This document shows positions 18,867-26,480 of a stretch of DNA of 41,281 nt, in pieces. A program made the position numbers and the translations under genes. Numbering within the stretch: the first letter of the stretch is position 1; each line of letters starts with the position of its first letter. The stretch spans positions 1 to 41,281 of the forward strand of contig JAFWFU010000008.1 in the NCBI GenBank assembly GCA_017515425.1, written 5' to 3'. Origin of the DNA: Mogibacterium sp. Lineage in GTDB: Bacteria > Bacillota > Clostridia > Peptostreptococcales > Anaerovoracaceae. Under the pieces are notes generated by a model that searched no databases, had not been told where the DNA came from, and worked only from the letters and a program-made list of their open reading frames with translations.

Positions 18867-19364
18867 ATGTATAGGAAGATAGATATTCAGAAGAGCAAAT
18901 CTCTACGTCTGGACAATGTTTTAATGAAGGATATTATTAATATAACGGAGGCAGATACAGGAGTTCAAGAAGAAGATGACTTCTCTCTTGGTTTTGAAGT
19001 CGAGAAGATGGATAACGAGATTAGAACTAAGGGCGCTAACCAGATAGGCCCCTTGATTCAGTATTCTGGAGCAAGCGGAGACGGGGACGCTTTAGCTATA
19101 AAAGTCACCCTAATGCTCCAAGCAGATAGGTATATTAATAACATCCGTGCGCCCTACCGTATGGAGTCCGTGGTGCAGGCTAAGAATTGTATGTACACGC
19201 GCTTTACCGGAGCAGAGGAAGATATACAGTATGCCTATCAGAAGATGCAGGTCACAGCATACGAGGAGAACATTAAACTCAAAGGCAGTAGCTATACAAT
19301 ATTTCTCGATTCGGACGACGAGGGGAATATAACGGCGGATATTTTCATGGAGATAGAAAAATGA
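18867..19364 (+). CDS. Soluble protein with effector-binding-like fold (unnamed family)
   Basis: A 165-aa protein with no signal or membrane segment. The C-terminal half (MESVVQAKNCMYTRFTGAE... AYQKMQVTAYEEN...SSYTIFLD...ITADIFMEIEK) has the look of GyrI-like/effector-binding domains, such as the DUF5085-type proteins of Bacillus secretion loci. That is a pattern impression, not a search result. The last four bases overlap the next gene (ATGA), so the two are coupled. A decayed duplicate of its C-terminal 20 codons sits at 19639-19698. It is probably an accessory or immunity component of the export cluster. Confidence 0.6.
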   Translation: MYRKIDIQKSKSLRLDNVLMKDIINITEADTGVQEEDDFSLGFEVEKMDNEIRTKGANQIGPLIQYSGASGDGDALAIKVTLMLQADRYINNIRAPYRMESVVQAKNCMYTRFTGAEEDIQYAYQKMQVTAYEENIKLKGSSYTIFLDSDDEGNITADIFMEIEK

Positions 19365-19621
19365 GTGGAGATTACAAGGCGTTTTGCGGATATATAGTTC
19401 TTTCTATCATCTCATGGCTTTATTCATTCGTGATATATCGCAAAAATCGCTTGGTTTTACGAAAGAAAGAAAAGGCATTCATAATTATTTCGCTTGTACT
19501 GTTTACCGCTGCCATTATTTCTATTGTATTAAAGTGGGATCCGATGTGGGCATTTTTTGAAGGAGGCTTCATTTTTGTTTTAGCCCTCTGGTTTAACGCA
19601 AGTATCCGAAATAAGAGATAG
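19361..19621 (+). CDS. Small three-helix membrane protein
   Basis: An 86-aa protein: helices at about residues 8-25, 38-57 and 62-80, with a basic loop (YRKNRLVLRKKEK) between the first two. The start overlaps the upstream stop by 4 nt. Size, topology and place fit a bacteriocin immunity protein, but no family is recognised. Confidence 0.6.
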   Translation: MSGDYKAFCGYIVLSIISWLYSFVIYRKNRLVLRKKEKAFIIISLVLFTAAIISIVLKWDPMWAFFEGGFIFVLALWFNASIRNKR

Positions 19622-19638
19622 AGATATTCAGACAATAT

Positions 19639-19698
19639 GAAGATAATGACGGGAATATAACGGCTAACATTTTATGGAAACAGAGGTTTGATGAATAA
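19639..19698 (+). pseudogene. Remnant of a second copy of the 18867-19364 gene tail
   Basis: In one frame this DNA reads EDNDGNITANILWKQRFDE and stop, matching DSDDEGNITADIFMEIEK at the end of the upstream gene. DNA identity is high around GGGAATATAACGGC. No start or body remains. Its 3' end overlaps the adaptor start. It implies that a second copy of this gene once lay before the adaptor and was deleted. Confidence 0.65.
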
Positions 19699-20806
19699 AA
19701 AACATATAGTTACATTTGAAGAGCTGAGAGATAGCAAACTTTTGTATGAGAAGGATATGCCGGCGTTCGGGTATCTTTTTCTCATGCTCATTTTCGTCTT
19801 GCTCATTGCGGTCTCCGTGTGGGGCACTAAGACCACCAAGCCGTATATCGTAAAGGGAAGCGGCATTGTTGAAAGCCCGAACAAAAACTATGTGATGACG
19901 CCATTCACGGGAGAGATTACGGGGATCGCCATAGAGGAAGGCGACTATGTGAATAAGGGAGACAGGCTCTTTTCCGTAAAAAGCACGGATACGGATGTGC
20001 AGGGCAGGCAGATAGATAATCAGAAGCAGATATATGAAAAAGGTATCCGTCAATACAATAAACTCGTCAAGTCAATCAAGGACGATAGGAACTATTTCAG
20101 CGCCTCAGATACAGATGACAGCCTCTACTATAGCCGCTTTGAGGAGTATAAAAGTCAGATAAAACAGCAGACAGTAGATGTAAAGGCATATAAGGACTAC
20201 GGCTATACGGATAAACAGATTAAAGACGAGATTGCAAAGAACGAGGCGAAGAAATCAGAGATATACTATAGTGCTATAAGAGAAGCAGAGACGGCAAGGG
20301 AGCAGCTTCAAACGGAGCTCAACGCGCTGAACGCTCAGTCGGACGCACTGAGCCGAGGCGCGGAGGACTATATAGTCAAAGCCTCTGCCAGCGGCACTAT
20401 TCATATGATGTCAGACTATAAGGACGGAATGGTGGTGCAGACGGCGTCGCCTGTTGCCAGCATATCGACGGAAAATGATGAGTTCTATATAACAGCCAGC
20501 GTGGCGGCGTCAGACAGAAGCCGAATAAAAGAGGGCAATAAGGCGGATATAGAGGTATCGGGTCTGCAACAGAATATATATGGAACGATAAAGGGGAAAG
20601 TGGAGTCGATAGACAGCGACGTCAGCACGACAGAGGACGGCAAGGCGTTCTTCAAGGTCAAGGTGGAACCTGAGAAATACTACCTTATGAATAAGGAAGG
20701 CAATAAGATAAATCTCTCAGCAGGACTCCAAACGGAGATAAGGATAAGCTATGAAGAGATAACATATGCAAAATATCTCCTAGACGCACTAGGCTTGAAG
20801 GATTGA
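19691..20806 (+). CDS. HlyD-type membrane fusion/adaptor protein
   Basis: A 371-aa partner of the peptidase ABC exporter. It has a short cytoplasmic N-terminus, one membrane helix (about residues 25-45), a first half-lipoyl/biotinyl segment (GSGIVESPNKNYVMTPFTGEITGIAIEEGDYVNKGD), a long helical hairpin (about 100-230) and a second half (VKASASGTIHMMSDYKDGMVV) with a beta domain. This is the order of bacteriocin accessory proteins in Gram-positive bacteria. The ATG at 19691 follows AGAGG closely; a TTG at 19688 is an alternative. The first codons overlap the decayed gene fragment at 19639-19698. Confidence 0.88.
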   Translation: MNKKHIVTFEELRDSKLLYEKDMPAFGYLFLMLIFVLLIAVSVWGTKTTKPYIVKGSGIVESPNKNYVMTPFTGEITGIAIEEGDYVNKGDRLFSVKSTDTDVQGRQIDNQKQIYEKGIRQYNKLVKSIKDDRNYFSASDTDDSLYYSRFEEYKSQIKQQTVDVKAYKDYGYTDKQIKDEIAKNEAKKSEIYYSAIREAETAREQLQTELNALNAQSDALSRGAEDYIVKASASGTIHMMSDYKDGMVVQTASPVASISTENDEFYITASVAASDRSRIKEGNKADIEVSGLQQNIYGTIKGKVESIDSDVSTTEDGKAFFKVKVEPEKYYLMNKEGNKINLSAGLQTEIRISYEEITYAKYLLDALGLKD

Positions 20807-20902
20807 GGCGCAAGCAGATTTTGAGCTTAGAAAGAAAAAAGAAGAAAAAGTTGAATTGAGAAGAAAAGATCTGAGAAGGATATAACTGAAAAGGACATAG
20901 AT

Positions 20903-22402
20903 TTGACAAGAAAAAGAGAGGCGGCAGAATTTAATAAACTTGGAAGGACAAAATCGAAAGCACATAGGATTGCGTGCATTCGTGCACACTATAACGCGCA
21001 AACTGACACACAAGCTCACAAGCAGACTTGCACGCGTAGTTGCACGAAATCTCAAGTCCCTATTCGCGCGCTCGTTCCGCTGTTTTTGGCGGCATTTATT
21101 ATCGCCCTTGCCGTGCCAAGTGCATATTTGCCCGCATATGCTGTGCTCGCGACTTCAATGGATATAAACGAGTTCGAGTCTGAAATGGCGGTCGGCGCTA
21201 CTCAGACTATCAGCGTAGTCCTCTATCCTGACGAGGCAGATGATGTAATAAATTATTCATCATCAAAGCCAACCGTGGCGACGATAAGTCCAAGCGGCAA
21301 AATAGAGGCGCTATCCGCGGGGACTACCAATATAACGGCGAGTGCAGGCAGTATAAGCAAGACTTTGAGCCTGACGGTCTCGGCTATAACCATGGACATA
21401 AATGACTTCGAGAAAAAGATGACCGTGGGGAGTTCGCAGACCATAAGCGTGACTCTTTATCCGAGCAGCGCAAAGGAAGAGATAAAATATTCATCTTCGA
21501 ATACGGCGGTTGCGACGATAAGCCCGGGAGGCAAGATAGAGGCGAAGTCTGCAGGGACTACCAAGATAACGGTTAGCGCGGGCGGTGCTAAAAAGACTCT
21601 AAAACTGACGGTCAGCGTTGGCACTGACGGCATATCCCTAAACAGCACATATTTGACAATGCGGCGCGGGGAGAGCTTTAAGATAAAGGCTAAGATAAGC
21701 CCTGAGAACGCCGCGCGGAAGCTGACATATAAGAGTAACGACAGGTCTATAGCTAAGGTCAGCAAGAAGGGCGTTATAACGGCGGTAGGCGTCGGGAGCA
21801 CTTCCATAATAGTCAGCAACGGAGATTTGAGCGCGGGGATAGACGTAATCGTAAACAGCTCTTCGTCAGGCGGCGGCTCTATGCAGTTCAGCTCAGATGA
21901 CGAAGCTTTGGCGGACGAGGCTGATGATGAGTCTGCGGGCAGTACGAGCGGCAGTATAGACGCTGATACTCTCAAATCGCTCCAAAAGACGGGAAAGAGC
22001 CTGACTATAGAAAAGGGCGACTACAGCCTTGTGATAGACGGGGCATATATTTTAAACAGCGACAAGGCAATAGATGATGAGCTTCATATAGTAAAAAACG
22101 AGGACGGATATACATTCGCGGTCGGAAGCGACGGCTTTCTGCCGGGGGAGATAAGCATAAAGTTCAGCAATCAGGAAATGCGGGGCTGTAAATATGTATA
22201 TCTTTTAGATAAGAGCACGGACAAATACCAGATGTTCGGAGAACTGACTGACGGAGAATTTAGAACAGATATTGCAGGCAGCTATAGGATAACCTATGAG
22301 AAGCTAAAGCTCGGCGGGGTGAATAAGCTGGTGGTGGCGATTGCCGCGGCGGCATTACTAGCCATTGCTGTAGCATATTGTTTAATCAGGAGATTTCTAT
22401 AG
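20903..22402 (+). CDS. Membrane-anchored protein with three Ig-like (Big2) domains
   Basis: A 499-aa protein. An N-terminal basic tail is followed by a hydrophobic segment (about residues 54-82), a signal anchor or signal peptide. Three Big2-type repeats follow (about 83-158, 159-235, 240-315), each with the pattern TxTISVxLYP...YSSSxxxVATISPxGKIEAxSAGTTxIT. Then come an acidic/Ser-Gly linker, a further domain (about 350-470) and a C-terminal membrane helix with a short basic end (YCLIRRFL). The start is TTG with AAAAGGA upstream. It follows the adaptor by 96 bp and could belong to the export operon, displaying or tethering something at the surface. No sortase motif is seen. Confidence 0.75.
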   Translation: MTRKREAAEFNKLGRTKSKAHRIACIRAHYNAQTDTQAHKQTCTRSCTKSQVPIRALVPLFLAAFIIALAVPSAYLPAYAVLATSMDINEFESEMAVGATQTISVVLYPDEADDVINYSSSKPTVATISPSGKIEALSAGTTNITASAGSISKTLSLTVSAITMDINDFEKKMTVGSSQTISVTLYPSSAKEEIKYSSSNTAVATISPGGKIEAKSAGTTKITVSAGGAKKTLKLTVSVGTDGISLNSTYLTMRRGESFKIKAKISPENAARKLTYKSNDRSIAKVSKKGVITAVGVGSTSIIVSNGDLSAGIDVIVNSSSSGGGSMQFSSDDEALADEADDESAGSTSGSIDADTLKSLQKTGKSLTIEKGDYSLVIDGAYILNSDKAIDDELHIVKNEDGYTFAVGSDGFLPGEISIKFSNQEMRGCKYVYLLDKSTDKYQMFGELTDGEFRTDIAGSYRITYEKLKLGGVNKLVVAIAAAALLAIAVAYCLIRRFL

Positions 22403-22505
22403 ACCCGCATAAGACATTCAGCAATCCAAAGGCGATTAACTGCGACTAAACAATGAACAATTACTGCGGGTTCGCAACACCTATAGGATTGAGATTTACA
22501 GGGCT

Positions 22506-22658
22506 GTGGGAATTGGGATTTTCATATTGTCTTTCGCTCTGCCTTTGGTTATATTATTAGTCGAGAGGGCGGCTGACGTTTTCAGTTCAGGAAAAGGAGT
22601 CAGCTCAAATCGTTTTGCAGGGAAGAGAGCTGCGCGGATTGTTTTTCAGGGAAGATAG
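22506..22658 (+). CDS. Possible 50-aa single-helix membrane peptide
   Basis: An open frame from GTG 22506 encodes a strongly hydrophobic helix (VGIGIFILSFALPLVILLV) and a basic tail ending IVFQGR. The frame is open upstream to 22440 without an ATG, so this may instead be the remnant of a longer gene. The rest of the 299-bp spacer between the two Ig-like genes shows only the repeat at 22612. Weak call. Confidence 0.3.
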   Translation: MGIGIFILSFALPLVILLVERAADVFSSGKGVSSNRFAGKRAARIVFQGR

Positions 22659-22690
22659 CCTGTGGATTGTTTTATGGGAAATAACAGGGG
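22612..22690. repeat. Imperfect 28-29-bp tandem repeat
   Basis: GTTTTGCAGGGAAGAGAGC..GCGGATT (22612-22640) is followed by GTTTTTCAGGGAAGATAGCC..TGGATT (22641-22668) and a partial third copy, GTTTTATGGGAAATAACAGG. The third copy ends at the ribosome site of the CAP-domain gene. It is another example of repeat-built spacer DNA. Confidence 0.65.
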
Positions 22691-22701
22691 GGAGACCGAC
22701 T

Positions 22702-23508
22702 ATGAAGTTGAAAAATATGCTTAAAAGGGTTTCGGCAGTATTTATAATCACGGCATTGCTTTTGAGCTGCTTTAGCATGGGTGCGGGAAGTACTTTCGCC
22801 AGGGCTGCTTCGAGCAAAATCAGTATCAGCCCTAAAAAGCTGAGCATGGAAAAGGGCGATAAGAAGAAGCTAAAGGTGAAGTATAAATCCGCCAAGCTGA
22901 AGAAAAAGACCGTAAAATGGAGCAGCAGCGACAAAAGCATTGCGACGGTCAGCAAGAAGGGTGTGGTGAAGGCTAAGAGCAGCGGCACCGTAACAATCAC
23001 CGCGAAGGTGGGAAAGCATAAGGCGAAGGCGAGGGTTAGCGTAAAGAAAAAGGACGACGCATTTATAGATGTCTCGGACGCGTATAAATACCTCAATGAC
23101 TTTAGGACTAAAGAGGGGGTATGGCAATGGAATGAGAAGAATAAGAGCAAGACCTTCTTCAACACGGCGGGAACGACCAAGCTGGAGCCTCTCAAGAGGG
23201 ATGCTGCGCTTGAAAAAACCGCAGAGATAAGGGCGAAGGAGATAGTGAAGCTCTTCGACCATACGAGACCGAACGGAGATGACTGCTTCGGGGCATACCC
23301 GGAGGATCTGACCGCAATGGGTGAGAATATTGCGGCGGGATTTAACAGCGCACGCGATGTTACGGATGCGTGGATAGAAGAGAATGAGAAGTACGAAGGG
23401 CAGGGGCATAGAAGGAATATGCTTTCCAAGGATTTCACCCTTGTAGGAATTGCCGGATATAAGCATAATGGTGTGATTTATTGGGTTCAGTGCTTCGGAA
23501 GAAGATAG
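22702..23508 (+). CDS. Secreted Big2 + CAP (SCP/PR1) domain protein
   Basis: A 268-aa secreted protein. The signal sequence is residues 1-35 (LKRVSAVFIITALLLSC...ARA); LLSC could also be a lipobox. One Big2 domain covers residues about 37-115 (KISISPKKLSMEKGDKKKLK...ATVSKKGVVKAKSSGT). A CAP domain fills the rest: HTRP, GENIAAGF, GHRRNMLS and WVQCFG are its signature elements. The CAP histidine and glutamate positions look intact. It is related in its repeat domain to the neighbour at 20903. The start at 22702 has GGGGGGAG 9 nt upstream; an in-frame upstream TTG is not credible. Role: cell-surface/extracellular protein of unknown target. Confidence 0.85.
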   Translation: MKLKNMLKRVSAVFIITALLLSCFSMGAGSTFARAASSKISISPKKLSMEKGDKKKLKVKYKSAKLKKKTVKWSSSDKSIATVSKKGVVKAKSSGTVTITAKVGKHKAKARVSVKKKDDAFIDVSDAYKYLNDFRTKEGVWQWNEKNKSKTFFNTAGTTKLEPLKRDAALEKTAEIRAKEIVKLFDHTRPNGDDCFGAYPEDLTAMGENIAAGFNSARDVTDAWIEENEKYEGQGHRRNMLSKDFTLVGIAGYKHNGVIYWVQCFGRR

Positions 23509-23656
23509 GTTTTCACTGGAGACAGTTTTTTTCAAAAAAACCTTGAAACGGCAGTCTCAGAGTGGTAAGATAACCAAGCTGTCGCAGAATTTCACGAAAG
23601 ACGACTGAAAAGGCGGCAGATAGAGGTTTCATTATTATTTAGAAAGAGGTACCAAC

Positions 23657-23854
23657 ATGAAGGAAGGAATCCATCCTGAGTATAAGGAATGTAAAGTTAC
23701 TTGCGCATGTGGTAATTCGTTTACAACTCAGTCCGATAAGGAAGAGATGAGAGTAGATATCTGCTCAGAATGCCACCCGTTCTTTACAGGTCAGCAGAAG
23801 TTTGCCAACCGCGGCGGCCGCGTAGAGAAGTTCAAGAACAAGTACGGACTGTAG
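23657..23854 (+). CDS. rpmE: 50S ribosomal protein L31 (zinc-binding form)
   Basis: A 65-aa protein with C16/C18 (TCACGN) and C36/C39 (ICSECHP), the four-cysteine zinc site of the C+ L31 type, and the conserved end [25 protein letters not shown]. Length and sequence are normal. The ribosome site is AGAGG. A terminator follows at 23875. rpmE upstream of prfA is a common arrangement in Bacillota, although here two accessory genes lie between them. Confidence 0.95.
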   Translation: MKEGIHPEYKECKVTCACGNSFTTQSDKEEMRVDICSECHPFFTGQQKFANRGGRVEKFKNKYGL

Positions 23855-23874
23855 ATACTAAGCAGGACAGAACG

Positions 23875-23898
23875 CCGGAGCTTATGGGCTCCGGTTTT
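23875..23898 (+). terminator. Terminator after rpmE
   Basis: CCGGAGC pairs with GCTCCGG (7 bp, 6-nt loop) and is followed by TTTT, 20 nt after the rpmE stop. Confidence 0.75.
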
Positions 23899-23922
23899 AT
23901 GTTGCAACAAATGAAAAAAAGC

Positions 23923-23976
23923 GTTGATATACTACGCATATCAAATGGCGATAGCTCTTGACAAAGCTATCGCCAT
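23923..23976. other. Two adjacent inverted repeats
   Basis: TTGATAT and ATATCAA (23923-23943, 7-nt loop) are followed directly by ATGGCGATAGCT and AGCTATCGCCAT (23945-23976), a perfect 12-bp stem with loop CTTGACAA. Neither is followed by a T-run on the plus strand. They lie in the 232-bp spacer between rpmE and the next secreted protein. They may be regulator sites or a structured leader. Confidence 0.55.
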
Positions 23977-24086
23977 AAAGCAACGGTATAACCTAATTGC
24001 TAAAAACTAGCGGTGTGCAAATATCCAAAACAAATCTTGGAATTTGCAGATTATGGATTTCTATGATAGCATTCAGGAGGTGGAAA

Positions 24087-24590
24087 ATGAATAGATTATT
24101 CAAAAGAACCATTGCAATCTGCTCAATTTTTTGTTTACTTACTGCGATATCTTTTGCAAATTTATCGGAAAATGCGTATGCAAAACGAAGTAAGATAGAA
24201 TATATAGGAGGTGTTTTCTACAGAACTGTTGGAGGATATGCAGGCAATAATGCGCCGGGAGGCACTCGCTTTCCTACTGGTGGAGGATTTTATTGGTCAG
24301 ACAAAGGTGGTCCTACAGCAAGTGTCTCGGTATCCCTCGGTGCAGGATTTGGCTCTGTATCAGTCGGCACAGAGCTCGGGAAAAAATCATCCTCAGGAGA
24401 ATTCGTGACTGTTCCAAACAAAAAGGATTATTTCAAGTTGTATATTGAGAAAACGTTGGAGTGTAGAAAATATAAGGTTCTGGTGTGGAAGTGGAGCCCG
24501 AAGGAGAAGAAGTATTGCTGGGTTGAAACCAGTCGCAATGTCGAAAAAAGGGTATTTAGTAGAAGCCCATATGCGAAAAAAGTTGGATAG
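24087..24590 (+). CDS. Small secreted protein, Gly/Ser-rich core
   Basis: A 167-aa protein from ATG 24087, which has AGGAGG 7 nt upstream. A signal peptide covers residues 1-33 (FKRTIAICSIFCLLTAISFA...AYA). The mature part starts KRSKIEYIGGVFYRT, has a Gly-rich stretch with alternating hydrophobics (ASVSVSLGAGFGSVSVGTELG) and ends in a Lys/Tyr/Trp-rich region (KYKVLVWKWSPKEKKYCWVE). The layout resembles the C-terminal part of the secreted protein at 39154 (ISASISKSWTVSSSD...YYRKMYTKYYVIQRKYI). Both may belong to one loose beta-rich secreted family. Function unknown. AT-rich relative to its ribosomal neighbours. Confidence 0.75.
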   Translation: MNRLFKRTIAICSIFCLLTAISFANLSENAYAKRSKIEYIGGVFYRTVGGYAGNNAPGGTRFPTGGGFYWSDKGGPTASVSVSLGAGFGSVSVGTELGKKSSSGEFVTVPNKKDYFKLYIEKTLECRKYKVLVWKWSPKEKKYCWVETSRNVEKRVFSRSPYAKKVG

Positions 24591-24617
24591 CAATGACAAA
24601 ACAACTGAGGTGGAGTT

Positions 24618-25049
24618 ATGAGAAAGATTTTTTCTCTATATATAGTGTTTGTTATAATAGCATGCATGCTTATTGCAGGATGCGCACAAAAAAATGAGAA
24701 AGACCTCTCCCTTATTGGGACTTATTCAACTACTACTCAGGAATCCGAAGATTGTTACTATGTTTGCGTTGCGGCTATAAATAAAGATGAGCCTGAGAAC
24801 ACCTACGCTGTTTGTGTATATAAGCAAAGTACAGAAGAATACTATATCGCTAAAGGCATATTGAATGAGGGTGTTCTTATAGTTTCTGATGATGAGGGGA
24901 CGGAGGCGGTATTACATACTAATGACCAGCAGGTAAAAATGGAATATGATGAAGTTGAGTACACCTTAACACTGATAGATGAGGTGCCTACATTTATTAA
25001 CAATGAAAAGGCCTCGGAATCTTTCGCAAAAATCACTCACTCCGAATAA
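24618..25049 (+). CDS. Small lipoprotein
   Basis: A 143-aa protein with a lipoprotein signal: basic start (MRKIF), hydrophobic core and lipobox LIAGC, so the mature protein starts at C22 and is anchored outside the membrane. The rest is an acidic beta-rich domain (EDCYYVCVAAINKDEPENTYAVCVYKQ...VEYTLTLIDEVPTF), family not recognised. GAGGTGGAG is the ribosome site. It starts 27 nt after the preceding secreted-protein gene and is probably co-transcribed, perhaps as a partner or protective lipoprotein. Confidence 0.75.
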   Translation: MRKIFSLYIVFVIIACMLIAGCAQKNEKDLSLIGTYSTTTQESEDCYYVCVAAINKDEPENTYAVCVYKQSTEEYYIAKGILNEGVLIVSDDEGTEAVLHTNDQQVKMEYDEVEYTLTLIDEVPTFINNEKASESFAKITHSE

Positions 25050-25116
25050 AATAGGATGAAGCTGATAATTGCCATTTAAAGCACAAAATAGGCTGCCGAT
25101 TTCAGCACATGGCTTT

Positions 25117-25151
25117 CAGCCTGCGGAGTTTCTTTCGCAGGCTGTTCTATT
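25117..25151 (+). terminator. Probable terminator after the lipoprotein gene
   Basis: CAGCCTGCG pairs with CGCAGGCTG (9 bp, 10-nt loop), followed by TTCTATT. The T-run is broken, so the call is moderate. It separates the accessory pair from prfA. Confidence 0.6.
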
Positions 25152-25291
25152 GCGATTGCAAATATGAAAAATCATTGAAGCAAATGGTACAACGATACAT
25201 TGGATTTTATTTCAGATGATGACCTTTATAACTTTTATGTGATAAAATACACTGCGTAAATAATAAAAGACTTAGCGAGGTGATAGGTAAG

Positions 25292-26359
25292 ATGTTTGAC
25301 AAGCTCGACTTTATACAGGAGAAATATCAGGAGCTCGCGGAGAAGGTGGCTGACCCTGCCGTCATAGCGGATCAGAAGTCATTTCAAAGATTTATGAAGG
25401 AAATGTCTGAGCTGGAGCCTGTCGTCAAGGCATATGAGGACTATAGGAAGATGCAGGCGGAGCTTTCGGACGCGAAAGAGCTCATTGATATGGAAGATGA
25501 TGAAGAGGTCAGGGAAATGGCGAAGGAAGAGGCGCGCGAGCTGGAAGCCAAGCTGGAGCAGGCTCAGGACGACATCAAGATTTTGTTGCTTCCGAAAGAC
25601 CCTAACGACGATAAGAACGTAATCCTTGAAATCAGAGCGGGCACGGGCGGTGAGGAAGCCGCGCTCTTCGGGAACGACCTGCTGAGAATGTATCTTAGAT
25701 ATGCGGAGCGTCGCCGCTGGAAGGCGGAGATTATCGAAATCAGCGACACGGGCATCGGCGGTATCAAAGAAGCCGTGGTGATGATTAAGGGCAAGGGCGC
25801 ATACTCAAGGCTGAAATTCGAGTCGGGTGTGCACCGCGTCCAGAGAGTGCCCGAGACGGAGTCGTCCGGGAGAATTCACACATCTGCCGCTACGGTCGCC
25901 GTGCTCCCCGAAGTAGATGATGTAGAGGTTGAGATCAACCCCAACGACGTAAAGGTGGACGTATACAGAGCGTCCGGCAACGGCGGTCAGTGCGTAAACA
26001 CGACGGACTCAGCCGTGCGAATGACGCACCTTCCGACGGGCATAGTTGTAACCTGCCAGGACGAGAAATCGCAGATTCAGAATAGAGAAAAAGCCATGCG
26101 AGTGCTCAAGGCGAGGCTCTATGATAAAATGGTGCAGGAACAGAATGACAAGATTTCCGCAGACAGAAAGAGTCAGGTCGGGTCGGGGGACCGTTCCGAG
26201 AGAATCAGGACTTATAATTTCCCGCAGGGGCGCATGACGGATCACAGAATAAATCTGACGCTGTATAAGCTCGACCAATTCATGGACGGCGATATTGATG
26301 AGGCGATTGACGGACTTATCACAGCCGACCAGGCGGAAAAGATGAAGGATTTCGGATAA
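25292..26359 (+). CDS. prfA: Peptide chain release factor 1
   Basis: Terminates translation at UAA and UAG. From ATG 25292 (GAGGTGAT 8 nt upstream) it has 355 aa and starts [19 protein letters not shown], the normal RF1 start; a GTG at 25280 would add four residues. The GGQ motif that triggers peptide release is at residues 231-233 ([20 protein letters not shown]). The stop-recognition region carries PET, the RF1-type PxT element, and [24 protein letters not shown] is RF1-specific. The methyltransferase gene prmC that often follows prfA is absent; a LysR gene takes that place. The 3' end is repeated in the spacer (26342-26457). Confidence 0.95.
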   Translation: MFDKLDFIQEKYQELAEKVADPAVIADQKSFQRFMKEMSELEPVVKAYEDYRKMQAELSDAKELIDMEDDEEVREMAKEEARELEAKLEQAQDDIKILLLPKDPNDDKNVILEIRAGTGGEEAALFGNDLLRMYLRYAERRRWKAEIIEISDTGIGGIKEAVVMIKGKGAYSRLKFESGVHRVQRVPETESSGRIHTSAATVAVLPEVDDVEVEINPNDVKVDVYRASGNGGQCVNTTDSAVRMTHLPTGIVVTCQDEKSQIQNREKAMRVLKARLYDKMVQEQNDKISADRKSQVGSGDRSERIRTYNFPQGRMTDHRINLTLYKLDQFMDGDIDEAIDGLITADQAEKMKDFG

Positions 26360-26457
26360 GGATAGAGACTTCGGATAAAGCGAAGTATTTCGAGTAAGAA
26401 TAAAGACTTCGGATAAGACGAAACATTTTGGGGAAGATGAAGGACTTTGGATAGTAT
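26342..26457. repeat. Decayed tandem copies of the prfA 3' end
   Basis: The last prfA codons and stop read ATGAAGGATTTCGGATAA. The spacer then repeats variants about every 19-21 bp: GACTTCGGATAA, TATTTCGAGTAA, GACTTCGGATAA, CATTTTGGGGAA, and finally ATGAAGGACTTTGGATAG, which matches the gene end at 15 of 18 positions. Most units keep a stop codon. The spacer thus appears to derive from duplication of the gene terminus. Confidence 0.75.
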
Positions 26458-26480
26458 CGACATTCGGACGGAGGCGCGGA

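Noticed and set aside
23958-23992. TTGACA with TATAAC as a promoter before 24087
   Set aside because: The spacing is 23 nt, too long; TTGACA forms the loop of an inverted repeat.
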